Assembly (NCBI RefSeq): GCF_937952055.1
Contig: NZ_CALFYO010000008.1
Coordinates: 94,713 to 158,712 of the forward strand
Direction of reading: 5' to 3'
Origin: an uncultured Piscinibacter sp.
GTDB lineage: Bacteria > Pseudomonadota > Gammaproteobacteria > Burkholderiales > Burkholderiaceae_C
DNA length: 64,000 nt
Shown: piece after piece, positions 52,793-61,461 of the stretch
Numbering within the stretch: the stretch's first letter is position 1
Layout: every line of letters starts with the position of its first letter
Notes under the pieces: model-generated
Told to the model about the DNA's origin: nothing
The model's input: only the letters and a program-made list of their open reading frames with translations
Databases searched by the model: none
Position numbers and translations under genes: made by a program

Positions 52793-53833
52793 TCAGCGCA
52801 TGTGCTGGAGGGCCCGCGCTGCCTCGGTGACCAGGGGCGGGCCCCGGTAGATGAAGCCGGTGTAGATCTGCACGAGGTCTGCCCCGGCTTCGCGCTTGGC
52901 GACGGCGTCGGCACCGCTCATCACGCCGCCCACGCCGATGATCGGATAGGCGCTGCCCAGCTGGGCGCGCAGCAGCCGGATCACGCGATTGCTCGCCTCG
53001 AACACCGGCGCGCCGGACAGGCCACCGGCTTCCTCGCCGTGCCGCAGGTGCCTGACCGCGTCGCGCGCGATCGTGGTGTTGGTGGCAATCACGCCGTCGA
53101 TGCCGTTCTTCTTCAGCGTTGCCGCGATCACCTTCACCTGCGCTTCGTCGAGGTCCGGCGCGATCTTCACGAACACCGGCACGCGGCGGCCATGCGCGCG
53201 CTGCAGCGCCGCCTTGCGCTCCTGAACGGCCAAGAGCAGTGCATCGAGCGCCTCGTCGCTCTGCAGTGCGCGCAGGTTCTTCGTGTTCGGGCTGGAGATG
53301 TTCACCGTCACGTAATCGGCATGCGGGTAGACGCCGTCCAGGCCGATCAGGTAGTCGTCCACCGCGCGTTCGATCGGCGTGGCGGCGTTCTTGCCGATGT
53401 TCAGGCCCAGGATGCCGCCCTTGGCGCGGAAGCCCGCGCGCTTGACGTTGGCGAGGAAGGCCTCGAGGCCGTCATTGTTGAAGCCGAGCCGGTTGATCAG
53501 CGCCTTCGCCTCGGGCAGGCGGAACATGCGCGGCCTGGGATTGCCCGGTTGCGCCTTCGGCGTGACCGTGCCCACTTCGATGAATCCGAAGCCCATCGCC
53601 GCGAGGCCGTCGATGCAGCGGCCGTTCTTGTCCAGGCCGGCGGCCAGGCCGACGCGGTTGGGAAAGCGCAGCCCCGCGACGCTGACCGGATCGTCGACGC
53701 GCGGCTGCGCGATGCCGCACAGCAGTGGCGTGTGCTGGATGCGCGCCAGCGCGGCCAGGGTCAGGTCGTGCGCGGCCTCCGGGTCCAGGCCGAACAGGAA
53801 GGGGCGGGCGAGGGCGTAGGGAACGAGGGCCAT
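52793..53833 (-). CDS. pyrD: Dihydroorotate dehydrogenase (quinone)
   Basis: A 346-residue class 2 dihydroorotate dehydrogenase that oxidises dihydroorotate to orotate in pyrimidine synthesis and donates electrons to ubiquinone at the inner membrane. The N-terminal membrane helix region LVPYALARPFLFGLDPEAAHDL, GLAAGLDKNG, EVGTVTPKAQPGNPRPR, NISSPNT and GVGG-FMN sites are intact. The longer upstream reading is rejected because MALVPYAL is the family start. Divergent from rpiA with a 61-base spacer. Confidence 0.96.
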   Translation of the reverse strand: MALVPYALARPFLFGLDPEAAHDLTLAALARIQHTPLLCGIAQPRVDDPVSVAGLRFPNRVGLAAGLDKNGRCIDGLAAMGFGFIEVGTVTPKAQPGNPRPRMFRLPEAKALINRLGFNNDGLEAFLANVKRAGFRAKGGILGLNIGKNAATPIERAVDDYLIGLDGVYPHADYVTVNISSPNTKNLRALQSDEALDALLLAVQERKAALQRAHGRRVPVFVKIAPDLDEAQVKVIAATLKKNGIDGVIATNTTIARDAVRHLRHGEEAGGLSGAPVFEASNRVIRLLRAQLGSAYPIIGVGGVMSGADAVAKREAGADLVQIYTGFIYRGPPLVTEAARALQHMR

Positions 53834-53894
53834 GCGGTGCGTCTTGGATAATCGCCGGATTGTCGCAAACCGCCTCGCACCGGCCTCATCCCCC

Positions 53895-54554
53895 ATGACC
53901 CAGGACGAACTCAAGGCTCTCGTCGGCCAGGCCGCCTTGGCCTACGTGCAACCCGGCAGCATCGTCGGCGTGGGCACCGGCTCGACGGTGAACTGTTTCA
54001 TCGACGCGCTGGCCGCCATGAAGGATCGCATCGCCGGCGCGGTGTCGAGCAGCGAGAAGAGCACGCAGCGCCTGCAGTCCCACGGCATCACCGTGCTCGA
54101 CAGCAACAGCGTCGATCGCATCCCGGTCTACATCGACGGCGCCGACGAGATCGACCACGGCGGCCACATGATCAAGGGCGGCGGCGCGGCCCTGACGCGG
54201 GAGAAGATCGTCGCCGACCTCGCCGAGGGCTTCGTCTGCATTGCCGACGAATCGAAGCTCGTGAAGATGCTGGGCCGCTATCCGCTGCCCGTCGAGGTGA
54301 TTCCGATGGCTACGTCGCAGGTGGCCCGCCGCTTCGCGGCGCTGGGCGGCGAGGCCGTGCTGCGGGAAGGTGTGATCACCGACAACGGCGGCTGCATCGT
54401 CGACGTGAGGGGCCTTTCCATCACCGACCCGCTCGCCATGGAACAGGAGGTGAACCAGTGGCCCGGCGTGGTCACGGTGGGCATCTTTGCGCGTCATCGG
54501 GCCAGCGTCTGCCTGCTGGGAACGGCACAGGGCGTGAAGACGCTGAGTTTCTGA
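53895..54554 (+). CDS. rpiA: Ribose-5-phosphate isomerase A
   Basis: A 219-residue isomerase joining ribose 5-phosphate and ribulose 5-phosphate. VGVGTGSTVNCFIDAL, SSEKSTQRLQ, DGADEID (catalytic Asp region), KGGGAALTREKIVA and the C-terminal GIFA are canonical RpiA. The 21-codon N-terminal extension is rejected. A GGATAAT box near 53845 could be its -10. It stands between pyrD and a small Lys-rich gene. Confidence 0.96.
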   Translation: MTQDELKALVGQAALAYVQPGSIVGVGTGSTVNCFIDALAAMKDRIAGAVSSSEKSTQRLQSHGITVLDSNSVDRIPVYIDGADEIDHGGHMIKGGGAALTREKIVADLAEGFVCIADESKLVKMLGRYPLPVEVIPMATSQVARRFAALGGEAVLREGVITDNGGCIVDVRGLSITDPLAMEQEVNQWPGVVTVGIFARHRASVCLLGTAQGVKTLSF

Positions 54555-54641
54555 GCGCGGCACGGCGCGTGGCGCCGAAAAACGCGTAACCTCGCGACTG
54601 TGGCGCCCCCGGGCGCCCTTCGCATCCCGGAAGGACGTCGC

Positions 54642-54827
54642 ATGGCGAAACCGAATTATTCGTACGAGAAGCGCCAGCGCGAGCTGGCCAAGAAGAAGAA
54701 GAAGGAAGAGAAAGCCCGCGAGAAGGCAGAGCGCAAGACCGGCAGCGGGCAACCCGGCGAGGGCGAGGCCGACGCTGCCAGCAGCGAGGACGTCACGCCC
54801 GCTGCGCCGGCTCCCGACCAGGGCTGA
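54642..54827 (+). CDS. Small Lys/Glu-rich basic protein
   Basis: A 61-residue protein: KPNYSYEKRQRELAKKKKKE then an EKAREKAERK helix and an acidic/Pro-Ala tail ending DQG. A GGAAGGA ribosome site is seven bases from the ATG, supporting translation. The strong charge pattern and conserved-looking start recall small proteins of this type annotated in many Burkholderiales genomes, function unknown. Its last 35 bases overlap the convergent mnmC 3' end. Confidence 0.72.
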   Translation: MAKPNYSYEKRQRELAKKKKKEEKAREKAERKTGSGQPGEGEADAASSEDVTPAAPAPDQG

Positions 54828-56748
54828 GCGCCTGGCGCCGCGCCCGCGCCGCGAAGCGCGCGGGATCGACGGCATCCATCAGGCTCGCCTCCACGGGCGA
54901 CGGCGAGCCAGTCACCCAGGCGGCTAGCAGCCGCGCTCCCAGCGCCGACATGCCGATGCCGCGCGAGCCGAGCGCGGTGAAAACGAACAGACCCTCATGT
55001 CTCGGAATGAAGCGCGGCTGGTCGGCGGAGCCGACCGCGCGCCGCGCACCGTCGGGCACCCCGCCGACGATCGGCAGGCGATCGGCGGACGTCCAGCGCC
55101 AGCCGGTGCGGCCCTGCAGCGCGTCGGCCTCGATGGTCGCCGCCACACTGGTGAGCCGCGCGAGCCGCCCGAGGTTGACGCGGTGGTCGTCGCTGCGTAC
55201 CGAGGCGTCACCGTCACCTCGCTGCGAGGTCGCGCCGAACACCGCCGCGCCGCCGACCGCCGGCAGCACATAGCCCGCCCCGGCCAGCGGCACCCGCGGC
55301 AGCGCCACATGCTGCGCCGGCGCGAGCGAGACCTGTCCACGCACTGGCTCGACGGGCCAGTCTTCGGCGCCGAGCAGCCGCAAGGCGTCGCCCGCGTTGG
55401 CCAGCACCACGCTGCGCGCACGGTGCAGCACGCGGCCCTCCGCGTCGAGCAGTTGCCACGCGTCGCCATGCTGCCGCAGCTCGGCCACCGGCGTGTTGCC
55501 GCACCACGTGGCGAGGTCGGCCGCGCGGCGCAGGTACCAGGCCGCCAGTGCCACTGGCGCGATCCAGCCACCACCGGGATAGAACCAGGCCGGCTGCGCC
55601 AGGCCGAGGCCCGCGATCCGCGAGGCCGTGGCGGCATCGACCGCATCGACATAGTCGCTCGGCAGACCCAGTCGCTGCAGCATGGCCCGCATGGCGGGCA
55701 GGTCGGCCGTCTCGTCCGCCATGCGCAGCAGGCCCTGCACCTGCCCCGGCACACCCTGTGCCACGGCTTCGCGCGCCACGCGCTCGAAGGCCAGCGCGGC
55801 CGCGCGGTGCCAGCGCGCATGCAGGCCATCGTCGGGCGTCACCACGCCGTGGAACAAGCCGCCCGGGTTGCCCGAGCCTTCACCGGCCGGTCCGGCATGA
55901 CGATCGACGACCATGCTGCGCCAGCCCTGTTCGGCCAGTGCCCAGGCCGCAGCGCAACCGGCCAGTCCACCGCCGACGATCAGCGCATGGCGCTCGACGT
56001 CGCGGGCACGCGGCCGCCCGGGTGGGGCACTGCGGCGCGTTGTCGGCGGCTCGAAGCGCGCCACGGTGATCTCGCGCTTGCCGCCCCGGCCGGGCGCCTT
56101 CTGCACCGCGAAGCCGGCGCGGTGCAGGCCGTCGCGCACGCTGCGTGCGGCCGACCAGGTGGCCGCAGTCGCCTGTGGCGCAGCCAGCCGCGACAGCGAC
56201 TTGAACAGCCGCGCCTCCCACATGCGCGGATTGCGGTCCGGCGCGAAGCCGTCGAGGAAGAACGCGTCCACCGCGGCCACCCATTCGGGCAGCCAGGCGG
56301 CGGCGTCGCCGAAGGCGAGGTAGAGGTTCACGCGTCCTGCATCGAAGCTCAGGTGATGCAGGTTGTGCGCGAGCGGCGGCCATTGCCCGACGAGTTCCGC
56401 GCACAGGCCGGCAAGCTCGCCTTCGCGCGGCCAGTCGGCAAGGTCCTCGCGGGTGGGCGGGTGCAGTTCGACCGAGAGGAAGTCGAGACGCCTGCAGCGC
56501 TGCGTATCGGAGCGCCAGGCGGCCCAGGCGGCGAGGAAGTTGTTGCCCAGGCCGAAGCCGGTCTCGGCGATCACGAAGCGATCGCGGCCGGCCCAGCGGC
56601 CGGGCAGGCCGTTGCCGGCCAGGAAGACGTGGCGGGCCTGTTCCAGCGCGCCGGCACGCGGGTGGTAGACATCGTCGAAGTTCGCCGCGAAGGGCAGCCC
56701 CTCGGACGAAGGTTCGATGCGTGCCGGGACGATGGGGGCGGTCTTCAT
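54793..56748 (-). CDS. mnmC: Bifunctional tRNA wobble-uridine modifying enzyme MnmC
   Basis: A 651-residue two-domain enzyme. Residues about 1-240 are the SAM-dependent methyltransferase (SVELHPPTREDLADWP, DAFFLDGFAPDRNPRMW), residues about 250-650 the FAD oxidoreductase (LIVGGGLAGCAAAWALAEQGW, GSRGIGMSALGARLLAAW). Together they finish 5-methylaminomethyl-2-thiouridine in tRNA wobble positions. The ATG at 56748 overlaps the stop of the DUF3445 gene (ATGA), so the two are translationally coupled. Confidence 0.95.
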   Translation of the reverse strand: MKTAPIVPARIEPSSEGLPFAANFDDVYHPRAGALEQARHVFLAGNGLPGRWAGRDRFVIAETGFGLGNNFLAAWAAWRSDTQRCRRLDFLSVELHPPTREDLADWPREGELAGLCAELVGQWPPLAHNLHHLSFDAGRVNLYLAFGDAAAWLPEWVAAVDAFFLDGFAPDRNPRMWEARLFKSLSRLAAPQATAATWSAARSVRDGLHRAGFAVQKAPGRGGKREITVARFEPPTTRRSAPPGRPRARDVERHALIVGGGLAGCAAAWALAEQGWRSMVVDRHAGPAGEGSGNPGGLFHGVVTPDDGLHARWHRAAALAFERVAREAVAQGVPGQVQGLLRMADETADLPAMRAMLQRLGLPSDYVDAVDAATASRIAGLGLAQPAWFYPGGGWIAPVALAAWYLRRAADLATWCGNTPVAELRQHGDAWQLLDAEGRVLHRARSVVLANAGDALRLLGAEDWPVEPVRGQVSLAPAQHVALPRVPLAGAGYVLPAVGGAAVFGATSQRGDGDASVRSDDHRVNLGRLARLTSVAATIEADALQGRTGWRWTSADRLPIVGGVPDGARRAVGSADQPRFIPRHEGLFVFTALGSRGIGMSALGARLLAAWVTGSPSPVEASLMDAVDPARFAARARRQALSPGREPAQRA

Positions 56749-57674
56749 GCCGTGCGCGCCGCCAGCCAGGCCAGCAGCCGATCGCGCGCGCTGCCCAGAC
56801 CGCGGTAGGCGAGCACCGCCTCGCTCATGCTCGCCAGCGCGTCGTGCACGGCGGCCGCCTGCCCCGGCGCACGGATCGCTTCGTCCAGGGGACGGCTCTC
56901 GACGTGGATGGTGAAGATCGCCTGGCGCCGTTCGGGCAGTGGAATGAAGGTCTGCCGCTCGGTGCGGAAGCTCGCCCCTGCCACCAGCGACTCGGCATCG
57001 GCGTCGGCCGGCCAGCGCGGCGCGCCCACGCGCTGTGGATGCATGTCCAGGCGCGGCTCGGGGGTGATCGTCCAGACGAAGCGTTCCCAGCGCTGGTTGC
57101 CGGTTACCAGTCGCGTGAGGTGCTCGCTCGCGCTGAGCAGCAGTCGGTTGTCGGCCACCGGAGCGTGGACCTCGGCGAAGTGCCGGCCCACCTTGTCCTC
57201 GGGCGACCAGTGCGAGGGCAGGCAAACCGCCAGCCAGGGGATGCGCGCCGTGGCGCCGTCGACGACCGCGAAGTCCTCGGCGAAGGCGAGGCAGAGCAGG
57301 GCGGCCCGCCGCCACGGCGCGGGGAGGGCGGACAGGCAGCGGCCGATGGCTGCGGGGCCATCGCCCACCACCGTGTCGCCCCGCAGCGACCAGCCGAGCA
57401 GCGGCGCGTCCAGGCGATCCTGGCCGTCCCAGCACCAGGCCTGCGGATGCTCGGCCGCCGCGTGTTCGCTCAAGCGGCGCAGCGCCGGCTCCGCATCGAA
57501 GCCGGGCGCGACCACCAGCGCTTGCGCAGCATGGTCTCGCAGCACGACGAGCTTCTCGCCGAGCGCACGGTCGCCCGGGCGGCTCGGCGTCAGCTGCGAG
57601 GCTCCCGGCGTCAGTGCGCGCAGACCCGGCTGCATGCGGAACGGGGCGGTGACCGCAGCAAAGTCGAATGGCAT
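56745..57674 (-). CDS. DUF3445 heme-dependent oxidative N-demethylase-like protein
   Basis: A 309-residue protein. VCLPSHWSPEDKVGRHFAEVHAPVAD and RFVWTITPEPRLDMHP are the conserved blocks of DUF3445, whose characterised relatives are the heme-PAS subunit of dimethylamine monooxygenase/oxidative N-demethylase. Histidines in the HFAEVHAPV segment could be haem ligands. Dimethylamine subunits normally sit with partner genes that are absent here, so the natural substrate is open. Its stop overlaps the mnmC start by four bases, which is unexpected for a demethylase and a tRNA enzyme. Confidence 0.8.
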   Translation of the reverse strand: MPFDFAAVTAPFRMQPGLRALTPGASQLTPSRPGDRALGEKLVVLRDHAAQALVVAPGFDAEPALRRLSEHAAAEHPQAWCWDGQDRLDAPLLGWSLRGDTVVGDGPAAIGRCLSALPAPWRRAALLCLAFAEDFAVVDGATARIPWLAVCLPSHWSPEDKVGRHFAEVHAPVADNRLLLSASEHLTRLVTGNQRWERFVWTITPEPRLDMHPQRVGAPRWPADADAESLVAGASFRTERQTFIPLPERRQAIFTIHVESRPLDEAIRAPGQAAAVHDALASMSEAVLAYRGLGSARDRLLAWLAARTA

Positions 57675-57689
57675 GTGCCGATGATGCCG

Positions 57690-57720
57690 AAAGAAACGAA
57701 AAGGGCGCCCGCAGGCGCCC
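57690..57720 (-). terminator. Rho-independent terminator of efp
   Basis: On the minus strand GGGCGCC, a four-base TGCG loop and GGCGCCC are followed by TTTTCGTTTC, a standard hairpin-plus-T-run, 24 bases after the efp stop. It separates efp from the DUF3445-mnmC pair. Confidence 0.85.
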
Positions 57721-57743
57721 GCTTCACCTCGCGCCCGCTGGCG

Positions 57744-58295
57744 TCACACCCGCTTGCGGTACTCGTGCGTGCGCGTGTCGATCTCGATCTTGTCGCCGTT
57801 CTCGACGAACAGCGGCACCGAGATCTCGAAGCCGGTGGCGATCTTTGCCGGCTTCATCACCTTGCCCGACGTGTCGCCCTTGACGGCCGGCTCCGTGGTG
57901 ACTTCGCGCACCACGGTGGTCGGCAGTTCGACCGAGATCGCCTTGCCGTCGTAGAACACCACCTCGACGGCCATGCCGTCCTCGAGGTAGTTGATCGCGT
58001 CGCCCATGTTCTCGGCTTCGACCTCGAACTGGTTGTAGTCGCTGTCCATGAAGACGTACATCGGATCGGCGAAGTAGGAGTAGGTGCACTCCTTCTTGTC
58101 GAGCACGATCTGGTCCATCTTGTCGTCGGCCTTGAAGACGACCTCCGTGCCCGAGCTGTTCAGCAGGTTCTTCAGCTTCATGCGCACCGTGGCGGCATTG
58201 CGGCCGCCGCGGCTGTATTCGGTCTTGAGCACGACCATCGGGTCCTTGCCCTGCATGATGACGTTGCCGGCGCGGATTTCCTGTGCGATCTTCAT
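57744..58295 (-). CDS. efp: Elongation factor P (Arg32 type)
   Basis: A 183-residue EF-P, which rescues ribosomes stalled at polyproline. The three domains are recognisable and the loop YSRGGRNAAT places an arginine at residue 32, the position rhamnosylated by EarP in beta- and some gammaproteobacteria, in contrast to the lysine of E. coli. earP lies just upstream on the same strand (114-base gap). C-terminus DTRTHEYRKRV is standard. Confidence 0.97.
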   Translation of the reverse strand: MKIAQEIRAGNVIMQGKDPMVVLKTEYSRGGRNAATVRMKLKNLLNSSGTEVVFKADDKMDQIVLDKKECTYSYFADPMYVFMDSDYNQFEVEAENMGDAINYLEDGMAVEVVFYDGKAISVELPTTVVREVTTEPAVKGDTSGKVMKPAKIATGFEISVPLFVENGDKIEIDTRTHEYRKRV

Positions 58296-58409
58296 GGTGA
58301 GTTCCGGTGTTGCAGTTGCCTCGCGACCACGGTGTCTTCCTGGTCCCCGGGGCGGGCGGTTCTGAGGCGCGCAGGCAGTGGTTCCCCGCTTGGCGCAAAG
58401 CTCGCGATT

Positions 58410-59471
58410 CTAGCGCCTTTCCAGGACGAAGCTCTGCAGCTGGCTGGTCAGGTCGGGCTGCGCCGCGAGGCCATCGCGCCAGGCGCGGCAATGCGCACCC
58501 CAGGGCGACAGCGGCGGCAGACGAAGGCCGTCGCCCACGCCGTTCCACGCCCGCCAGAGCGATCGGCAGGCATCGACCCAGTCTCCCGAGGCCCCGGCAA
58601 GATGACGCTCGAGAAAGGCCTGCAGCTTGACCACATGTGCACCATCCGACTGCGGATAGACGTGCCAGACGAAAGGCAGGCCCGCCCACTGCGCGCGCAC
58701 GAACGAATCCTCGCCACGCACCAGGTTCAGGTCACAGGCCCACAGGAGGTGGTCGTAATTGACTTGGGTCAGGTAGGGCAGCGAGACGGCACGCAGCGCA
58801 CCGGTCGCCATCGCGGCGCCAAGGACGTGGCGCACCTGCTGCGCCGCGGGGCCGGGGGTGGCGAGCAGCAGCGTCGGCGTCTCGGACAGCGCCTCCAGAA
58901 GTCGCGGCAGCGCCGGGTTGGCGTAGCAGAAGAGGCTGACCACCCGCTCGCCCGCGTGCGGCTGCACGCCGAGGCCGGCGAGCCAGGCCTCGGCATCGAA
59001 GGCCCGGCATCGCTCGAGCAGGCCCGGCTCGCGCAGCAGACCCCCGGTATGGTCGGTGAAGCCGGGATAGAAGAACCACTTCACCAGTCCGGCACCGGGG
59101 CCGCAGGACTGTGGAGACGGCAGCCGGTGGCTGCGCTCGACATAGCATTCGGCACTGAGGTACTCGAGGTTGATCCACAGCGGCGGCGTCGCGCGCGCGG
59201 CCATGCGTGCCACGAAGAATGCCGGCGGATCGCAACCGAAGGCCTCGATCACCACCTCGCCCGGCTCGACCTCCAGTTCCGCCTCGGGCCAGGGGCGAAG
59301 CTCGACGCCCGCCGCCCCCTTCGGCGCCATCCAGGCCAGCGCCGAGGCGTCGTCCACCCACAGCCGCACCCGCTCGCCGCGGCTGGCGAGATCGGCGGCC
59401 AGACGCCAGCACACGCCCAGATCGCCATGGTTGTCGACGACGCGGCAGAACAGGTCCCAGGTCATGCGCAT
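58410..59471 (-). CDS. earP: EF-P arginine rhamnosyltransferase EarP
   Basis: A 353-residue EarP (formerly DUF2331). It transfers rhamnose from dTDP-rhamnose to Arg32 of EF-P. WDLFCRVVDNHGDLGVCWRLA (nucleotide-sugar entrance with conserved Asp residues), NLEYLSAE and the C-terminal LVRGEDSFVRAQWAGLPFVWHVYPQ are diagnostic. ATG 59471 and ATG 59465 are both possible; neither has a ribosome site. It is transcribed towards efp and divergent from uvrC with only 28 bases between them. Confidence 0.95.
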   Translation of the reverse strand: MRMTWDLFCRVVDNHGDLGVCWRLAADLASRGERVRLWVDDASALAWMAPKGAAGVELRPWPEAELEVEPGEVVIEAFGCDPPAFFVARMAARATPPLWINLEYLSAECYVERSHRLPSPQSCGPGAGLVKWFFYPGFTDHTGGLLREPGLLERCRAFDAEAWLAGLGVQPHAGERVVSLFCYANPALPRLLEALSETPTLLLATPGPAAQQVRHVLGAAMATGALRAVSLPYLTQVNYDHLLWACDLNLVRGEDSFVRAQWAGLPFVWHVYPQSDGAHVVKLQAFLERHLAGASGDWVDACRSLWRAWNGVGDGLRLPPLSPWGAHCRAWRDGLAAQPDLTSQLQSFVLERR

Positions 59472-59485
59472 CGATCATACGGCTC

Positions 59486-59491
59486 GATAAT
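59486..59491 (+). promoter_or_regulatory. GATAAT -10 box of uvrC
   Basis: GATAAT lies eight bases before the uvrC ATG. If used as a -10 hexamer, transcription would start at or next to the ATG, giving a leaderless message. The spacer to earP is only 28 bases, so the -35 region would fall inside the earP start. Confidence 0.4.
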
Positions 59492-59499
59492 TCGCGCCG

Positions 59500-61461
59500 A
59501 TGGAGCCCAGGACGAGCACGCCGACCACGCCGCCAGCCGCCGCAGGCGACGACGCGGTGCACGCGCGCCTGCTCGAAGAGGTTGCCGCGCTGCCCAGCCT
59601 GCCCGGCGTGTACCGTTATTTCGACGCACAGGGTGCGGTGCTCTACGTCGGCAAGGCGCGAGACCTGAAGAAGCGCGTCTCGAGCTACTTCCAGAAGAAC
59701 CACGACGGCACGCGCATCGGCCACATGGTGGGCAAGATCGTGCGCATGGAGACCACGGTGGTGCGCTCCGAGGCCGAAGCGCTGCTGCTCGAGAACAACC
59801 TGATCAAGACGCTGGTCCCGCGCTACAACATCCTGTTCCGGGACGACAAGAGCTACCCCTATCTGAAGATCACCGGCCGTGCCGGCGCGAAGGGCGAGGG
59901 CGCCGCGGCCTTCCCCCGCCTGGCTTACTACCGCGGCGCGGTGGACCAGCGGCATCGCTACTTCGGCCCCTACCCGAGTGCCTGGGCGGTGAAGGAGTCG
60001 ATCCAACTGCTGCAGAAGGTGTTCCGCCTGCGCACCTGCGAGGACACCGTCTTCGCCAACCGCACACGGCCCTGCCTGCTCTTCCAGATCAAGCGCTGCT
60101 CCGGCCCCTGCGTGAAGATGATCGACGCGGCCGACTACGCGCGCGACGTGGCCAACGCCGAGCGCTTCCTGCTCGGCGGCGAGCAGGAGACGCTCGATGC
60201 CCTGCAGGCGCAGATGATGGCCCATGCCGACGCGCTGCAGTTCGAGAAGGCCGCCGAGATCCGCGATCAGATCGGCGCGCTGTCGCGCGTGCTGCACCGC
60301 CAGGCGGTGGAGGACAACAGCGGCGTCACCACCAAGGATGCGGACATCCTCGCGGTGCGCGTCGAGGGCGGCAAGGCCTGCGTCAACCTGGCGATGGTTC
60401 GCGGCGGCCGTCACCTCGGTGACCGGCCGTACTTCCCGGCGCACGTCGAGGAGGGCACGGTGCTGGCCGGCGAGGACGGCGAGCGCGGTGCGCAGGCGGC
60501 GCCGGAGGTCCAGGTGCTCGAGGCCTTCATCGCGCAGCACTACCTCGATGGTGGCGTCCCCCCGCTGCTCGTCCTCAGCCACGCGGTCGACAAGTCGCTG
60601 ATCGAGGCGCTGTCGGGGCACAGCGGTGTGCGCGTCACCGCACAGCACCAGCCGAGGGAAGCGCGCCGCGCCTGGCTGGACATGTGCATCCAGGGCGCCC
60701 AGATCAAGCTCGCGCAGCTGCTCGCCGAGGAGGGCTCGCAGCAGGCGCGCACGCGCGCCCTGGTCGACGCGCTCGACATGGCGGTGGAAAACCTCGACAC
60801 CTTTCGCATCGAGTGTTTCGATATCAGCCACACCGCCGGCGAATCGACACAGGCATCGTGCGTGGTGTTCGAGAACCATCGCATGCAGAACGCGCAGTAC
60901 CGCCGCTACAACATCGAAGGCATCACCGGCGGCGACGACTACGCCGCCATGCGTCAGGTGCTGACGCGGCGCTACGCCAAGCTGGCCGAGGCGGTCGGCG
61001 GCGGTACGGCTCGGCTGCCTGACCTGGTGCTGGTCGACGGTGGCCGCGGCCAGGTGGCGATGGCGCGCGAAGTCTTCGAGGAACTCGGCCTCGACCTCGG
61101 CCTGATCGTCGGCGTCGAGAAGGGCGAGGGCCGCAAGGTCGGACTGGAGGAACTGGTGTTTGCCGACGGGCGACCCAAGGTCTACCTGGGCCGGGACTCG
61201 GCCGCGCTGATGCTGGTGGCACAGATCCGCGACGAGGCGCACCGCTTTGCCATCACCGGCATGCGCGCGCGGCGGGCCAGCGTGCGCACCGGCGGCAGCC
61301 GGCTCGAAGAGATTCCCGGCGTCGGTCCGCGCAAGCGAGCGCGACTGCTGCAGCGTTTCGGCGGCGTGCGCGGGGTGGGACAGGCGAGCGTGGACGATCT
61401 CGCCAGCGTGGATGGGATATCGAGGGAACTTGCAGAGGAGATCTATCGTGCGTTGCATTGA
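59500..61461 (+). CDS. uvrC: Excinuclease ABC subunit C
   Basis: A 653-residue UvrC, the dual-incision nuclease of nucleotide excision repair. GIY-YIG domain at the N-terminus (LPGVYRYFD, LYVGKARDLKKRVSSYF), central UVR domain (AQMMAHADALQFEKAAEIRDQIGAL), RNase H-like domain with ECFDISHTAGE and DLVLVDGGRGQ, and helix-hairpin-helix tail (LEEIPGVGPRKRARLLQRFGG). A short lipoprotein gene overlaps its 3' end. Confidence 0.97.
   Translation: MEPRTSTPTTPPAAAGDDAVHARLLEEVAALPSLPGVYRYFDAQGAVLYVGKARDLKKRVSSYFQKNHDGTRIGHMVGKIVRMETTVVRSEAEALLLENNLIKTLVPRYNILFRDDKSYPYLKITGRAGAKGEGAAAFPRLAYYRGAVDQRHRYFGPYPSAWAVKESIQLLQKVFRLRTCEDTVFANRTRPCLLFQIKRCSGPCVKMIDAADYARDVANAERFLLGGEQETLDALQAQMMAHADALQFEKAAEIRDQIGALSRVLHRQAVEDNSGVTTKDADILAVRVEGGKACVNLAMVRGGRHLGDRPYFPAHVEEGTVLAGEDGERGAQAAPEVQVLEAFIAQHYLDGGVPPLLVLSHAVDKSLIEALSGHSGVRVTAQHQPREARRAWLDMCIQGAQIKLAQLLAEEGSQQARTRALVDALDMAVENLDTFRIECFDISHTAGESTQASCVVFENHRMQNAQYRRYNIEGITGGDDYAAMRQVLTRRYAKLAEAVGGGTARLPDLVLVDGGRGQVAMAREVFEELGLDLGLIVGVEKGEGRKVGLEELVFADGRPKVYLGRDSAALMLVAQIRDEAHRFAITGMRARRASVRTGGSRLEEIPGVGPRKRARLLQRFGGVRGVGQASVDDLASVDGISRELAEEIYRALH

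Noticed and set aside
56721..60422. 1233-codon open frame across mnmC, efp and earP on the plus strand
   Set aside because: It crosses several well-identified genes on the other strand, runs into uvrC in another frame, and has low-complexity Arg/His/Gln composition.
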